The notes beneath the pieces are model-generated. The model searched no databases. It was not told where the DNA came from and worked only from the letters and a program-made list of their open reading frames with translations. Source: Devosia sp. LC5 (GTDB lineage: Bacteria; Pseudomonadota; Alphaproteobacteria; Rhizobiales; Devosiaceae). From it: DNA of 64,000 nt. A program made the position numbers and the translations under genes. Of this stretch, positions 26,723-35,009 are shown one piece after another; positions within the stretch are counted from its first letter, which is position 1, and each line of letters opens with the position of its first letter. The stretch spans positions 60,579 through 124,578 of the forward strand of contig NZ_JNNO01000005.1 in the NCBI RefSeq assembly GCF_000735585.1, given 5' to 3'.

Positions 26723-27979
26723 TTACGCCTCGAAGGTGACCTTGCCCTGGGCGTCAAACTGGTAGACGTCGTCGCGGAAGCTGACGGTACCCTGCTTATT
26801 GGCCCAGGCGGTAATGTAGGTGGTGTGTAGCGGCACGCGGGCCTTGCACTCGACGTCGAGGCGCTGCAGGGATTCAAAGGTCATATCGACCTTGTTCTGA
26901 TCCCAATCGCCATTGTCGCGCAGTAGCCAGTTGACCAGTTGGTTGACGCCCTCGACGCGCACGCAGCCTGAAGAGTGGAAACGCGCGTTTTCACCGAACA
27001 GCGCCTTGCTCGGGGTGTCATGCAGGTAGCAATCATAGGGATTGTAGAAGTTGATCTTGCAATGGCCCATGGAGTTGGCCGCACCCGGCTCCTGGCGGTA
27101 CATGTAATTGACCGCATTGCCGATATTGGTCCAATCGATGGTGGCAGGCGAGATCTCGTTGCCGCTGCCGTCGTAGATATGGATGTTCTGCTCGGCCAGG
27201 TAGTTCGGATTTTCCTGCATGTACTTGGTCAGGTCACGTTCGACCAGCGATTTGGGCACATGCCAATAGGGGTTGAAATTGATCTGGCTGACCTTGCTGG
27301 CCATGATCGGGGTGGCGCGATCGACGCGACCGACAACGGCGGTGTGGCGCTGCTCGACCATGCCACCGGCGACGGCTTCGATGGTGGCGGCCGGAATGTT
27401 GACCACGACATAGCGCTCGCTGAGGTTCGCCGCCATGGTCTGTACGCGCTGGGCGTTGAGATAAAGCTGGTTGAGGCGGGTCTGGGCCGGCACCGACAGC
27501 GCATACCAGGTGGCTTCATCGACCTGGCCGTTGACGACCAGACCATGGCGGGCCTGGAAGGCGCGGATGCCGGCATCGGCGGGGGCGTCAATCATGTCGC
27601 TGACGCTTTCGACCATGGCCATATCGCCCGAGGAAATCAGGCGGCGCTTGAGCGCGATGGCGGCCTTGCGCGATTCACCCAGCTTGAGACCATAGGCTTC
27701 CTGCGGGGTTTCTTCCCAGCCGCCGGCAGCGACGAAGGGCTCGTATTGGGAAATCGCCAGCTGCAGATTGTAGGCAGTGTCGTAGGACAGGATCGGCTCA
27801 TTGGTGGCAATCAGCGCCTGGGCGGCGGCCGTATTGCCGTTCTGATCAACATTGCGCAGGACACGATCGCGGTCGAACATATCCCAGAAGGAATCCTGAG
27901 CCCGCACCACTGAAGGCATGGCCAGGGCGGCACCGCTCACAGCCATGGATTGAAGAAGAGAACGACGATTCAATCGCAT
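26723..27979 (-). CDS. ldtP: L,D-transpeptidase (LdtP-like), peptidoglycan crosslinking
   Basis: 418-residue exported enzyme. It has a signal of Tat-like form (NRRSLLQSMAVSGAALAM, cleavage near VRAQD), a peptidoglycan-binding-like region about residues 105-160 (IRAFQARHGLVVNGQVDEATW) and a YkuD catalytic domain with LHDTPSKALFG and the HSSGCVRVE motif, whose Cys is catalytic. ATG at 27979 is the second of two adjacent ATGs. In Liberibacter and Sinorhizobium the MarR regulator LdtR controls such a gene; an LdtR gene lies upstream on the same strand here. Confidence 0.85.
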   Translation of the reverse strand: MRLNRRSLLQSMAVSGAALAMPSVVRAQDSFWDMFDRDRVLRNVDQNGNTAAAQALIATNEPILSYDTAYNLQLAISQYEPFVAAGGWEETPQEAYGLKLGESRKAAIALKRRLISSGDMAMVESVSDMIDAPADAGIRAFQARHGLVVNGQVDEATWYALSVPAQTRLNQLYLNAQRVQTMAANLSERYVVVNIPAATIEAVAGGMVEQRHTAVVGRVDRATPIMASKVSQINFNPYWHVPKSLVERDLTKYMQENPNYLAEQNIHIYDGSGNEISPATIDWTNIGNAVNYMYRQEPGAANSMGHCKINFYNPYDCYLHDTPSKALFGENARFHSSGCVRVEGVNQLVNWLLRDNGDWDQNKVDMTFESLQRLDVECKARVPLHTTYITAWANKQGTVSFRDDVYQFDAQGKVTFEA

Positions 27980-28285
27980 CAAGTCACCCGAAATATTCAG
28001 CCCGCCGCAGCAAAGCGGCTTTTACCATCGCGTCCCGCCCGTCACAACGCAGTCAAGCGAGTGTGAACCTTTGGACTTCGTATACCAAGAATAGGCGGGA
28101 AATGGTTTCAAACCACGTAACAATGGCAGATGATGGTCATTTGCGGCTGAAATAAGAAACGCCAGCGCTGAGGCTGGCGTTTGCTTTCGGGTGTGGCAGG
28201 AGGGCAACAACAACCGCCCTGCCCCGGGACCAATCGGGATTCACCTGATGCTGGCCTGAGATGAATCTCGATTGCTCCTTTCAGA
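27980..28285. other. Intergenic region between ldtR and ldtP
   Basis: 306 bases without a gene. It contains the ldtR terminator at 28157-28182 and the presumed ldtP promoter to its left (toward 27980). A short frame at 28022-28213 is low-quality and crosses the terminator. No repeat or RNA gene is recognised. Confidence 0.7.
28157..28182 (-). terminator. Rho-independent terminator after ldtR
   Basis: Perfect 10-base stem AAACGCCAGC (28157-28166) with GCTGGCGTTT (28173-28182) and a 6-base loop. On the minus strand it ends in TTTCTTATTT. It lies about 100 bases past the ldtR stop. Confidence 0.88.
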
Positions 28286-28795
28286 TCAGAGCTTGTAGAG
28301 AATCTGATCAACCCAGAAGCGCTCGAGGCGGGCCAGCGCCTTGTTGAGGCCGTCGAATTCGTCGTCGCCCAGGCCGCCGACCTTGTCGATCGACTTGAGG
28401 TGACGGTCATAAAGCTCGTCGATGACCTCGGCCACTTCCTCGCCCTTGGGGGTCAGCTTGATGCGGACCGAACGGCGATCGGAACGGGAGCGTTCCTGGA
28501 AGATATAGCCGGTTTCGACCAGCTTCTTGAGATTGTACGAGACGTTGGAGCCCAGATAATAGCCCCGCGACCGCAGCTCGCCAGCTGTCAGCTCAGCGTC
28601 GCCGATATTGAACATCAGCAATGCCTGAACGGGGTTGATGTCATCCCAGCCCATGCGGTCGAACTCATCCTTGATGAGATCGAGCAGGCGGCGGTGCAGA
28701 CGTTCGACGCGCGAAACGGCTTCGAGATAAAGCGGCTTCAGGCTCTGGGGACGGTCCGGGGACATAGCCTCGGCTGCGTTGGATTTGATCGCCAT
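28286..28795 (-). CDS. ldtR: MarR-family regulator LdtR
   Basis: 169-residue winged-helix regulator with LTAGELRSRGYYLGSNVSYNL as the recognition region and QERSRSDRRSVRIKLTPKG as the wing. The sequence layout and the neighbouring L,D-transpeptidase match LdtR, which controls cell-wall L,D-transpeptidase expression and stress tolerance. ATG at 28795 has GAGG at correct spacing; ATG at 28813 is an alternative. It is transcribed in the same direction as ldtP, but a terminator separates them. Confidence 0.85.
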   Translation of the reverse strand: MAIKSNAAEAMSPDRPQSLKPLYLEAVSRVERLHRRLLDLIKDEFDRMGWDDINPVQALLMFNIGDAELTAGELRSRGYYLGSNVSYNLKKLVETGYIFQERSRSDRRSVRIKLTPKGEEVAEVIDELYDRHLKSIDKVGGLGDDEFDGLNKALARLERFWVDQILYKL

Positions 28796-28935
28796 TTGTG
28801 CCTCACTGTTCATCAGTCCGTGCGATTTTTCGCATCTCATGAGGCCAAACTACGGCGCCCCGACTAAGATCACCCTAAGCCACACGCTTAAAACTATCTT
28901 ACTGGAATACAATGAGAATTTGGCTTAATTCTTCG

Positions 28936-28950
28936 TATCACCTGGTGATA
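28936..28950. promoter_or_regulatory. 15-base palindrome upstream of ldtR
   Basis: TATCACC and GGTGATA flank a single T, perfect over 15 bases, about 140 bases before the ldtR start and 64 bases past the end of the membrane protein gene at 29014. It could be an ldtR control site; no protein can be assigned from sequence. Confidence 0.35.
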
Positions 28951-29013
28951 AAATTGTAACCTTACCGAGGTGTGACGGGCGCGGATGACCTCGACCACCC
29001 ACGCCCGCACCAG

Positions 29014-29412
29014 CTAGGCCGGATTGAAGAACGGCCGGGCGAAAGCGAGCTTGAGCAGCAGCATGCCGGCTACGGCAACAGCCTGCCCCAGCAGGAGAAA
29101 CAGCCCCAATTGCCCCATTTGCCCGGCGTGGATCGCAGCAAGTGCAACGCTGCCGGCGACCCATAGCGCATCGCCCGTGACATGGGTGGCGAGGATAGCC
29201 GGGGTCAGGCGCGGGACGCGGGCCGTCATCAAATTGAAGGCAGCCCAGGGGAGCAGGATGACGCCCAGGACGATGAGAAGCGCCGGGGGCAAGGTCCAGC
29301 CCAGGAGGGTGGTCAAGGCTGGGGCAGCAACAATCAGGATCGCTCCGAGGACAAGGCAGGCGGCGGTGTCGGCGAGGTAGACCAGCCGGGGATGAAGGTT
29401 AAGAGCAGGCAT
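29014..29412 (-). CDS. Four-helix inner-membrane protein, unknown function
   Basis: 132-residue protein with four hydrophobic segments at about 10-30, 38-60, 72-92 and 100-122, and short charged loops. I do not recognise the family. It diverges from the XRE regulator gene, and the shared intergenic region contains a perfect palindrome, so it may be that regulator's target. Base composition resembles its neighbours. Confidence 0.75.
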   Translation of the reverse strand: MPALNLHPRLVYLADTAACLVLGAILIVAAPALTTLLGWTLPPALLIVLGVILLPWAAFNLMTARVPRLTPAILATHVTGDALWVAGSVALAAIHAGQMGQLGLFLLLGQAVAVAGMLLLKLAFARPFFNPA

Positions 29413-29475
29413 TGGATGTCTCCGTGTCGGTGTGTTCGATGGACATGAGACTGGTGGAAGGACGTAATGCTCTCA

Positions 29476-29492
29476 ATTACCTCCAAGGTAAT
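29476..29492. promoter_or_regulatory. Palindromic operator between membrane-protein and XRE regulator genes
   Basis: ATTACCT (29476-29482) and AGGTAAT (29486-29492) are perfect inverted arms with a CCA spacer. It is 51 bases before the XRE gene start and 64 before the membrane gene start. The length and symmetry suit an XRE-family dimer. Confidence 0.6.
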
Positions 29493-29542
29493 GGAATTGC
29501 GGCGCTATCCTGGGCGATAAGAAGAGGACAGGAGAGTACAGC

Positions 29543-30271
29543 ATGATCGGGCAGATGTTGCGGGAATGGCGGGGCTTGCGCGGCATGAGCCAGATGGAGC
29601 TGGCGCTGACGGCTGCTGTGTCCTCGCGCCATATCTCGTTTCTGGAATCGGAACGTGCCAAGCCGAGCGCGGAAATGGTGTTGCGGCTGGCGGAGGCGCT
29701 GGCCATGCCGCTGCGGGAACGCAATGCGCTATTGGTCGCCGCCGGCTTTGCGCCGCAATATGGCGAGAGCGACTGGCAGGGCGAGCAGATGGCCGAGGTG
29801 CGGCAGGCGGCGGGGATGATTCTTGCGGCGCATGCGCCCAATCCGGCGCTGGTGCTGGATGCAGCCTTCACTGTTCTGGATGCCAATGCGGCGGGGCTGG
29901 CGCTGACGGGTGGCGAGCGAGATGCTTTGGGCCGGGTCAACCTGGTGGATCTGGTGTTCAGCCCCGGGCCGCTGCGCGAAAGCATCGTCAATTGGCAGGA
30001 AGTGGCTGGCTATCTGATGCATCGGATGCGCGAAGGTGTGCGCTTGCGCGGGCCGCAATCTGCCATGGCTAAGGTGTTGCGGCGGGCGCGGCAGCAGCCG
30101 GGCGTGGAGAGCCTCGTGCAAGTGCATGGCGGGATGGGAACGGTGTTGCTGCCGGTGGTGGTCGATGTGGGTGGGAACACGACGCGGTGGTTTACAACCG
30201 TCACCACCTTTGGCGCGCCCCAGGATGCCTTGGCTGAGGAAATCACCATTGAGCAATTCCATCCGGCCTGA
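29543..30271 (+). CDS. XRE-family regulator with MmyB-like ligand domain
   Basis: 242-residue DNA-binding protein. The helix-turn-helix is MSQMELALTAAVSSRHISFLESERAKPS (seen in segments, residues about 14-41). The C-terminal half has the MmyB/PAS-like form found in regulators of small oxidoreductases or transporters, with VLDAAFTVLDANAAGLAL and NLVDLVFSPGPLR. ATG at 29543 follows an AGGAGA-rich leader. It diverges from a membrane-protein gene with a shared palindrome. Confidence 0.85.
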   Translation: MIGQMLREWRGLRGMSQMELALTAAVSSRHISFLESERAKPSAEMVLRLAEALAMPLRERNALLVAAGFAPQYGESDWQGEQMAEVRQAAGMILAAHAPNPALVLDAAFTVLDANAAGLALTGGERDALGRVNLVDLVFSPGPLRESIVNWQEVAGYLMHRMREGVRLRGPQSAMAKVLRRARQQPGVESLVQVHGGMGTVLLPVVVDVGGNTTRWFTTVTTFGAPQDALAEEITIEQFHPA

Positions 30272-30287
30272 CGCTTAGCCCCTGCGC

Positions 30288-30725
30288 TCAGTTGAGTTCT
30301 TCGGCGAGGCCTATGAGGAGGCCTTCGGGCCCGCGAATGTAGCAGAGGCGATACACGTTCTCGTACTGGACGACTTCGCCGACGAGCTGCGCGCCGCGAT
30401 TGCGGAGCCTTTCGAGTGTCTCGTCGATATCGTCCACGGTGAACATGGCGCGGAGATATCCTAGGGAATTGACCGGGGCGGTGCGGTGGTCGGCGATGAC
30501 AGCCGGCCTGATGAAGCGCGACAATTCGAGCCGGCTATGGCCGTCCGACGTGCGCATCATGGCGACTTCGACTTGCTGATCGCCCAGACCAGTGACACGT
30601 CCGGCCCATTCGCCTTCAATCGTGCCACGCCCTTCAAGCTCCAGGCCGAGCTCGCGGAAGAATTCAACAATTGCTTCGAGGTCTTCGACGACGATACCTA
30701 CATTGTCCATCCGCTTGAGCGCCAT
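30288..30725 (-). CDS. VOC-family (glyoxalase/bleomycin-resistance fold) protein
   Basis: 145-residue protein with the paired beta-alpha-beta modules of the VOC superfamily: MDNVGIVVEDLEAIVEFFRELGL near the start (segments seen) and AMFTVDDIDETLERLRNRGAQ, then YIRGPEGLLIGLAEEL. Such proteins bind metal and act in diverse reactions; the substrate is unknown. Located next to a DUF6163-like gene, both on the minus strand. Confidence 0.85.
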   Translation of the reverse strand: MALKRMDNVGIVVEDLEAIVEFFRELGLELEGRGTIEGEWAGRVTGLGDQQVEVAMMRTSDGHSRLELSRFIRPAVIADHRTAPVNSLGYLRAMFTVDDIDETLERLRNRGAQLVGEVVQYENVYRLCYIRGPEGLLIGLAEELN

Positions 30726-30754
30726 ATGCCAATCTCCAGGCGGTTGATCGAGGG

Positions 30755-31144
30755 CTAGTCGGTGGCGCGGGCACGGCGCATGCGTAGCCGTAGGAAGAAA
30801 ATGATGAGGATGGAAGCCACCAGGACCAGCCGGACGGCGAAGCCGAAGGCGGTCATCTGCACTTCGGTGCGACCCGCCAGATAGAGGGCGAGTTCGACGC
30901 CGGTGGCGCCGGCGAGCAGGACGGCACCCCAGCTGGCTTTGATCCAGAGGCCGACCGCCGCGAAGAGGCGCGCAAGGCAGAAGATGGCGAGATAGATGAA
31001 GCCCGCTGTGCCCAAGGTGGTCAGGGGACTGGTAGCGCCCGTATTGACACCAAGCAGGCGCGCCGCGTCGTTAAGCCCGAGCAGCAGGCTGATTATGGCG
31101 ACGATGCGGATGTAGATGCCAATGGCGGGGGCGTTGAAATCCAT
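30755..31144 (-). CDS. Small membrane protein, DUF6163-like
   Basis: 129-residue protein with four hydrophobic segments and a basic tail (RLRMRRARATD). It diverges from hemB by about 95 bases and such a gene is found next to hemB in rhizobia. The family name is a tentative recollection; function is unknown. Confidence 0.65.
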   Translation of the reverse strand: MDFNAPAIGIYIRIVAIISLLLGLNDAARLLGVNTGATSPLTTLGTAGFIYLAIFCLARLFAAVGLWIKASWGAVLLAGATGVELALYLAGRTEVQMTAFGFAVRLVLVASILIIFFLRLRMRRARATD

Positions 31145-31238
31145 GGCGGGTTTCTACCCCTTGAAGCCAGATGCGACAAGCCGGAGCTTGGAGCGGCCCC
31201 CTGCCTTTGATACATGGAGCCCAACCAAGGAGCAGACG

Positions 31239-32252
31239 ATGGCCGAGCACTGGAACAAGCACGACATGGACTTCCTGGGCGGCCGCCGGTTGCGACGCAG
31301 CCGCCGGACCGAATGGAGCCGATCCATGGTGCGCGAGACCGTGCTGACCCCAGCCGATCTGATCTGGCCGCTGTTTGTCATTGAAGGGCAGAACGAAAAG
31401 ACACAGATCAAGTCCATGCCGGGCGTGGAACGGCTGAGCGTCGATCTCTGTGTTGAGGCGGCGCGGGCGGCGCGTGACGCGGGAATTCCGGCGCTGGCGC
31501 TGTTTCCCAATACGCCGGACCATTTGCGCAGCGAGAATGCGGCGGAAGCCTATAATCCGGACAATCTGATGTGCCGGGCGCTGAGCGCCATCAAGAGTGC
31601 CGTACCCGATATAGGGCTGATCGCCGACGTGGCGCTGGACGAATATTCGAGCGACGGCCAGGACGGGCTGGTGCGCGACGGGGAAATCCTCAACGACGAG
31701 ACCATCGCGGTGATGGTGCGCTCGGCCATCGTGCAGGCCAAGGCGGGCGCGGACATTATTGCACCCTCGGATATGATGGATGGGCGCGTGGGCGCGATCC
31801 GCGAAGTGCTGGATGGCGAGGGGTTCGACCAGGTCCAGATCATGTCCTATGCGGCCAAATATGCGTCGTGCTTTTACGGGCCATTCCGCGAGGCGGTGGG
31901 TTCGGGCAGCCGGTTGCGCGGCGACAAGCGGACCTATCAGATGGATTTCGCAAATTCCGACGAGGCGCTGCGGGAAATCGCCGCGGATATAGAGGAAGGC
32001 GCTGACAGCATCATGGTCAAGCCGGGCCTGCCCTATCTCGATATCGTGCGGCGGGCCAAGGACAATTTCAATGTGCCGATCTACGCCTATCAGGTGAGCG
32101 GGGAATACGCGATGATCGAGTTCGCCGCTGCGGCAGGTGCGCTGGACCGGACGCGGGCTATTCTTGAGAGCCTGCATGCGTTCAAGCGGGCGGGGGCCAA
32201 CGGGGTTCTCACCTATTTTGCGCTGGAGGTGGCGCGGGAATTGGGGCGTTGA
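31239..32252 (+). CDS. hemB: Delta-aminolevulinic acid dehydratase (porphobilinogen synthase)
   Basis: 337-residue enzyme joining two aminolevulinate molecules in heme synthesis. The Schiff-base lysines lie in SYAAKYASCFYGPF and SIMVKPGLPYLD. The metal loop reads DVALDEYSSDGQDG, with Asp in place of the Cys of zinc-dependent enzymes, so this is the Mg/K-dependent type. The ATG at 31239 with AAGGAG upstream is preferred to the longer frame from 31116. Confidence 0.96.
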   Translation: MAEHWNKHDMDFLGGRRLRRSRRTEWSRSMVRETVLTPADLIWPLFVIEGQNEKTQIKSMPGVERLSVDLCVEAARAARDAGIPALALFPNTPDHLRSENAAEAYNPDNLMCRALSAIKSAVPDIGLIADVALDEYSSDGQDGLVRDGEILNDETIAVMVRSAIVQAKAGADIIAPSDMMDGRVGAIREVLDGEGFDQVQIMSYAAKYASCFYGPFREAVGSGSRLRGDKRTYQMDFANSDEALREIAADIEEGADSIMVKPGLPYLDIVRRAKDNFNVPIYAYQVSGEYAMIEFAAAAGALDRTRAILESLHAFKRAGANGVLTYFALEVARELGR

Positions 32253-32318
32253 CCTCCCGGGCACATTTTAGTGCCTTGGCCTCTTGCAGAGAGGCAAGGT
32301 CATGACAATGTTTGCGGC

Positions 32319-32837
32319 ATGAGCCAGACACAGACTGCCCGCCCCCTGTTGCCCGACCCGGAAACCGCGCCCGAGCTGTTTGACGGGGTATTGACGCGCC
32401 GTGTTCTGGCGTTTGGCATCGATCTTGCGATCATGGGCATGCTGATGCTGATGTTTGGCCTGATCGGTTTGGTGGCCGGGTTCCTGACCTTCGGGCTGGC
32501 CTGGTTGGCGCTGGTGTTTCTCGTGCCGGCGACTGTGCTGTTCTACTACGGCGTGACGCTGGGCTCGCACAGCCGGGCGACGCTGGGCATGCGTATGATG
32601 GACCTGGTGCTCACCCCGACGCGCGGGCAGCCGCTCGATGGATGGATGGCAATCATCCATGCGGGCGTGTTCTGGATCACGGTATGGATTTCACTCCCGG
32701 TTTCGCTGCTGTTCGCGCTGTTCACACCGCGCCGGCAGATGATTCACGACCTGATCGTGGGCACGCTGATGGTACGCCGCTCGCCGATGGCCCGCCATTG
32801 GGCGGCCTATAACCGCCGGAGCCAAGGGGCGTACTGA
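32319..32837 (+). CDS. RDD-family membrane protein
   Basis: 172-residue protein with an RDD-type start (RRVLAFGIDLAIMG, where the D is conserved) and three or four hydrophobic segments; GMRMMDLVL and RQMIHDLIVGT are family-like. Function unknown, possibly ion transport. ATG at 32319 lacks a strong ribosome site. The hemB-RDD-bpt order is conserved in rhizobia. Confidence 0.85.
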   Translation: MSQTQTARPLLPDPETAPELFDGVLTRRVLAFGIDLAIMGMLMLMFGLIGLVAGFLTFGLAWLALVFLVPATVLFYYGVTLGSHSRATLGMRMMDLVLTPTRGQPLDGWMAIIHAGVFWITVWISLPVSLLFALFTPRRQMIHDLIVGTLMVRRSPMARHWAAYNRRSQGAY

Positions 32838-32896
32838 GGCGTTGCTTGAGGTAAGGCGGAGGTTTACACTCTGCTGATTGCACTCAAGGGTCATGG

Positions 32897-33625
32897 ATGA
32901 CCGACCACACGCCTGAAACCACCCAGTTGTTTTTGACAGCCGCCATGCCGTGCCCCTATCTGCCGGGCAAGCAGGAGCGCAAGCTGTTCACGCACCTGAC
33001 CGGGCGGCGGGCTTCGGCACTGCATCATCTGCTCAGCGAAAACGGCTTCCGGCGCAGCCAGAACCTGATTTACCGGCCTGCTTGCGAGGGCTGCAATGCG
33101 TGTCAGTCAGTACGGATCGTAGCGGGGGAATTCGAAGCGTCGTCGCGCTTCCGCCGGGTATTACGCAACAATGACGACATTGCCATAGATGTGCGGCCGA
33201 CCACCGCGACCAGCGAACAATATGACCTGTTCAAGCGCTACCTTGAGTCGCGCCATGCCGGTGGCGGTATGAACCAGATGAGTTTCATCGACTATGAATA
33301 TATGGTCGAGGATACGCCGGTGCAGTCCGTGCTGGTCGAATATAGGCTGCGCGACCATCCAGACCAGCCATTGATTGCGGTGGCACTGACCGATGTGATG
33401 CCCGACGGGCTATCCATGGTCTATAGTTTCTACGACCCCGACCTGGCGCATCGCAGCCTTGGGACATTCCTCATTCTCGACCATATCGCACAGGTCCGCT
33501 CGGCAGGACTGAGTTATGTCTATCTAGGCTATTGGGTGAAAGATTCCCCCAAAATGGCCTACAAGGCGCAATACCGGCCGCTCGAAGTGCAGCGCGGGAC
33601 GCTGGGCTGGTGCCCGCTCGAGTAG
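32897..33625 (+). CDS. bpt: Aminoacyl-tRNA-protein transferase (Bpt/Ate-like)
   Basis: 242-residue enzyme of the arginyltransferase family. Bacterial Bpt adds leucine from Leu-tRNA to proteins with N-terminal Asp or Glu, marking them for ClpAP. The N-terminal cysteines CPYLPGKQERK and CEGCNACQSVR, and the C-terminal YKAQYRPLEV, are the family features. It follows the RDD gene by about 60 bases. Confidence 0.92.
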   Translation: MTDHTPETTQLFLTAAMPCPYLPGKQERKLFTHLTGRRASALHHLLSENGFRRSQNLIYRPACEGCNACQSVRIVAGEFEASSRFRRVLRNNDDIAIDVRPTTATSEQYDLFKRYLESRHAGGGMNQMSFIDYEYMVEDTPVQSVLVEYRLRDHPDQPLIAVALTDVMPDGLSMVYSFYDPDLAHRSLGTFLILDHIAQVRSAGLSYVYLGYWVKDSPKMAYKAQYRPLEVQRGTLGWCPLE

Positions 33626-33700
33626 TTTGACCAGCGCCTTGTTTGGGCCATAAGGCTGAGCGAGACGGCAGGATTGCCGTTGCTTGCTACCGGATCGTTC

Positions 33701-34690
33701 ATGTCATTGCTATTTTTCCTGGTCCGGCTGGGCTTGGTGCTGGGTGCTCTGGGCGCCGCCACGTGGTCGATATTGGCGGTGTTCGGCTTTGCCGTGCCTA
33801 TGCTCGATCTGCTCAATCATGCGCAAATCCTGTTATTACCGGCAACGCTGATCGGGCTGTTCCTCGTGACCGTTTTGCCGCGCCGAAACTGGCGCAAAGC
33901 GGCGATGATCTACGCGTTTTTGGGTGTGGCTGCTTCGGCCAATGTCATGGTGCCCGAATTCATCGCCTCGACCCAGGCGCGGCCGGCCGCACCGGCAACG
34001 GGCGTGGTGCGGATGATGACGCACAATCTGTTCGGCATGAATTACGCGATGGACAAGGTGACCGCGGCAATTTTCGCCGAGGATCCGGACATTATCGTGC
34101 TGCAGGAATATTTCGGCGAGCAGGCGCGCGAGTTGCATCCGCTGCTGACCGAGCGCTATCCTTATTATGTGCGTTGCCGGGGCGGGAAACGCGCCAATCT
34201 GGGGCTCTATTCGCGTATTCCGTTCGAGCAGGTGGAGGACGGGGCCTGCCCGGACAATGCCTATGTGACCGAGCGGACGGCGCATATCCTGGCTAAATTC
34301 CACACATCGGATGGCAAAGCCTTCTCGGTGATCACCACGCATATGGACTGGCCACTGCCGGTGCAGCGGCAGCAGGATCAGCTTGATAGGCTATCGGGTG
34401 TGCTGGTCGGGATTGATGGGCCGATGATCCTCGCGGGAGATTTCAACTCGACGCCGTGGTCCTATGCGCTGCGCAATTTCGTCAATTGGAACGGTCTGGT
34501 GCGGCAGACGGTGAACCTGCTGACCTATCCAAAGCGCTGGTTTTACCTGGGGGCGTGGCGGGACACGATACCGTTCCTGCCGCTGGACCATGTGATGACG
34601 CGGGGCGGCATCGTCGTGCACGAGCTGCATGCCGGGCGGCCGACAGCGAGCGATCATTTGCCGGTGGTGTTCAGTTTTTCGGTGGAGTGA
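33701..34690 (+). CDS. Membrane-anchored EEP-family phosphohydrolase
   Basis: 329-residue protein. Three N-terminal hydrophobic segments (about 1-90) precede an endonuclease/exonuclease/phosphatase domain. The catalytic elements are MMTHNLFGMN, VLQEYF (Glu), AGDFNSTPWSYA and [10 protein letters not shown]. Its in vivo substrate is unknown; family members act on nucleic acids, phospholipids or sphingomyelin. ATG at 33701 is preferred to TTG at 33674. Its stop overlaps the convergent Dabb gene by 20 bases. Confidence 0.8.
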   Translation: MSLLFFLVRLGLVLGALGAATWSILAVFGFAVPMLDLLNHAQILLLPATLIGLFLVTVLPRRNWRKAAMIYAFLGVAASANVMVPEFIASTQARPAAPATGVVRMMTHNLFGMNYAMDKVTAAIFAEDPDIIVLQEYFGEQARELHPLLTERYPYYVRCRGGKRANLGLYSRIPFEQVEDGACPDNAYVTERTAHILAKFHTSDGKAFSVITTHMDWPLPVQRQQDQLDRLSGVLVGIDGPMILAGDFNSTPWSYALRNFVNWNGLVRQTVNLLTYPKRWFYLGAWRDTIPFLPLDHVMTRGGIVVHELHAGRPTASDHLPVVFSFSVE

Positions 34691-35009
34691 GGTTGAGGTC
34701 TTCGGCCTGCAGGTCGAAGACAATGAGCCCGTCGCGACCGCCTTCGAGCGCGGCGACAAGGCGCGCGCCGGCAGCCTGGTGGGCGGGATCGACGAGATAG
34801 CGATCGCGGGCGGCCTCATCGACAAGGTCCATGATGAAGCCATCCTTGAAGCCTTGGGCGAGGCCTTCAGGGGAAATGTTGGGTCCGAAATCGGCGGAGA
34901 TCAGCCCTTCGATTTGCCCGACCAGCGCGGCAAGGCCGGCATAGATTTCGGCGCGCTCATCGCCCGAGACGCCCGAGCGGAACTTGACGAAAACGCAGTG
35001 GCGGATCAT
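34671..35009 (-). CDS. Dabb-domain stress-responsive protein
   Basis: 112-residue dimeric alpha+beta barrel protein. [16 protein letters not shown] and [10 protein letters not shown] and a region ending DRYLVDPAH give the Dabb layout. Function of the bacterial forms is unknown. Its start overlaps the parC stop by 4 bases so the two may be coupled. Confidence 0.82.
   Translation of the reverse strand: MIRHCVFVKFRSGVSGDERAEIYAGLAALVGQIEGLISADFGPNISPEGLAQGFKDGFIMDLVDEAARDRYLVDPAHQAAGARLVAALEGGRDGLIVFDLQAEDLNLTPPKN

Noticed and set aside
26623..26877. N-terminal extension of the DUF6898-like ORF
   Set aside because: It would read through a perfect terminator and into ldtP in the opposite frame; the conserved part begins after 26622.
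28022..28213. 63-codon minus-strand ORF between ldtR and ldtP
   Set aside because: Crosses the ldtR terminator and has no ribosome site.
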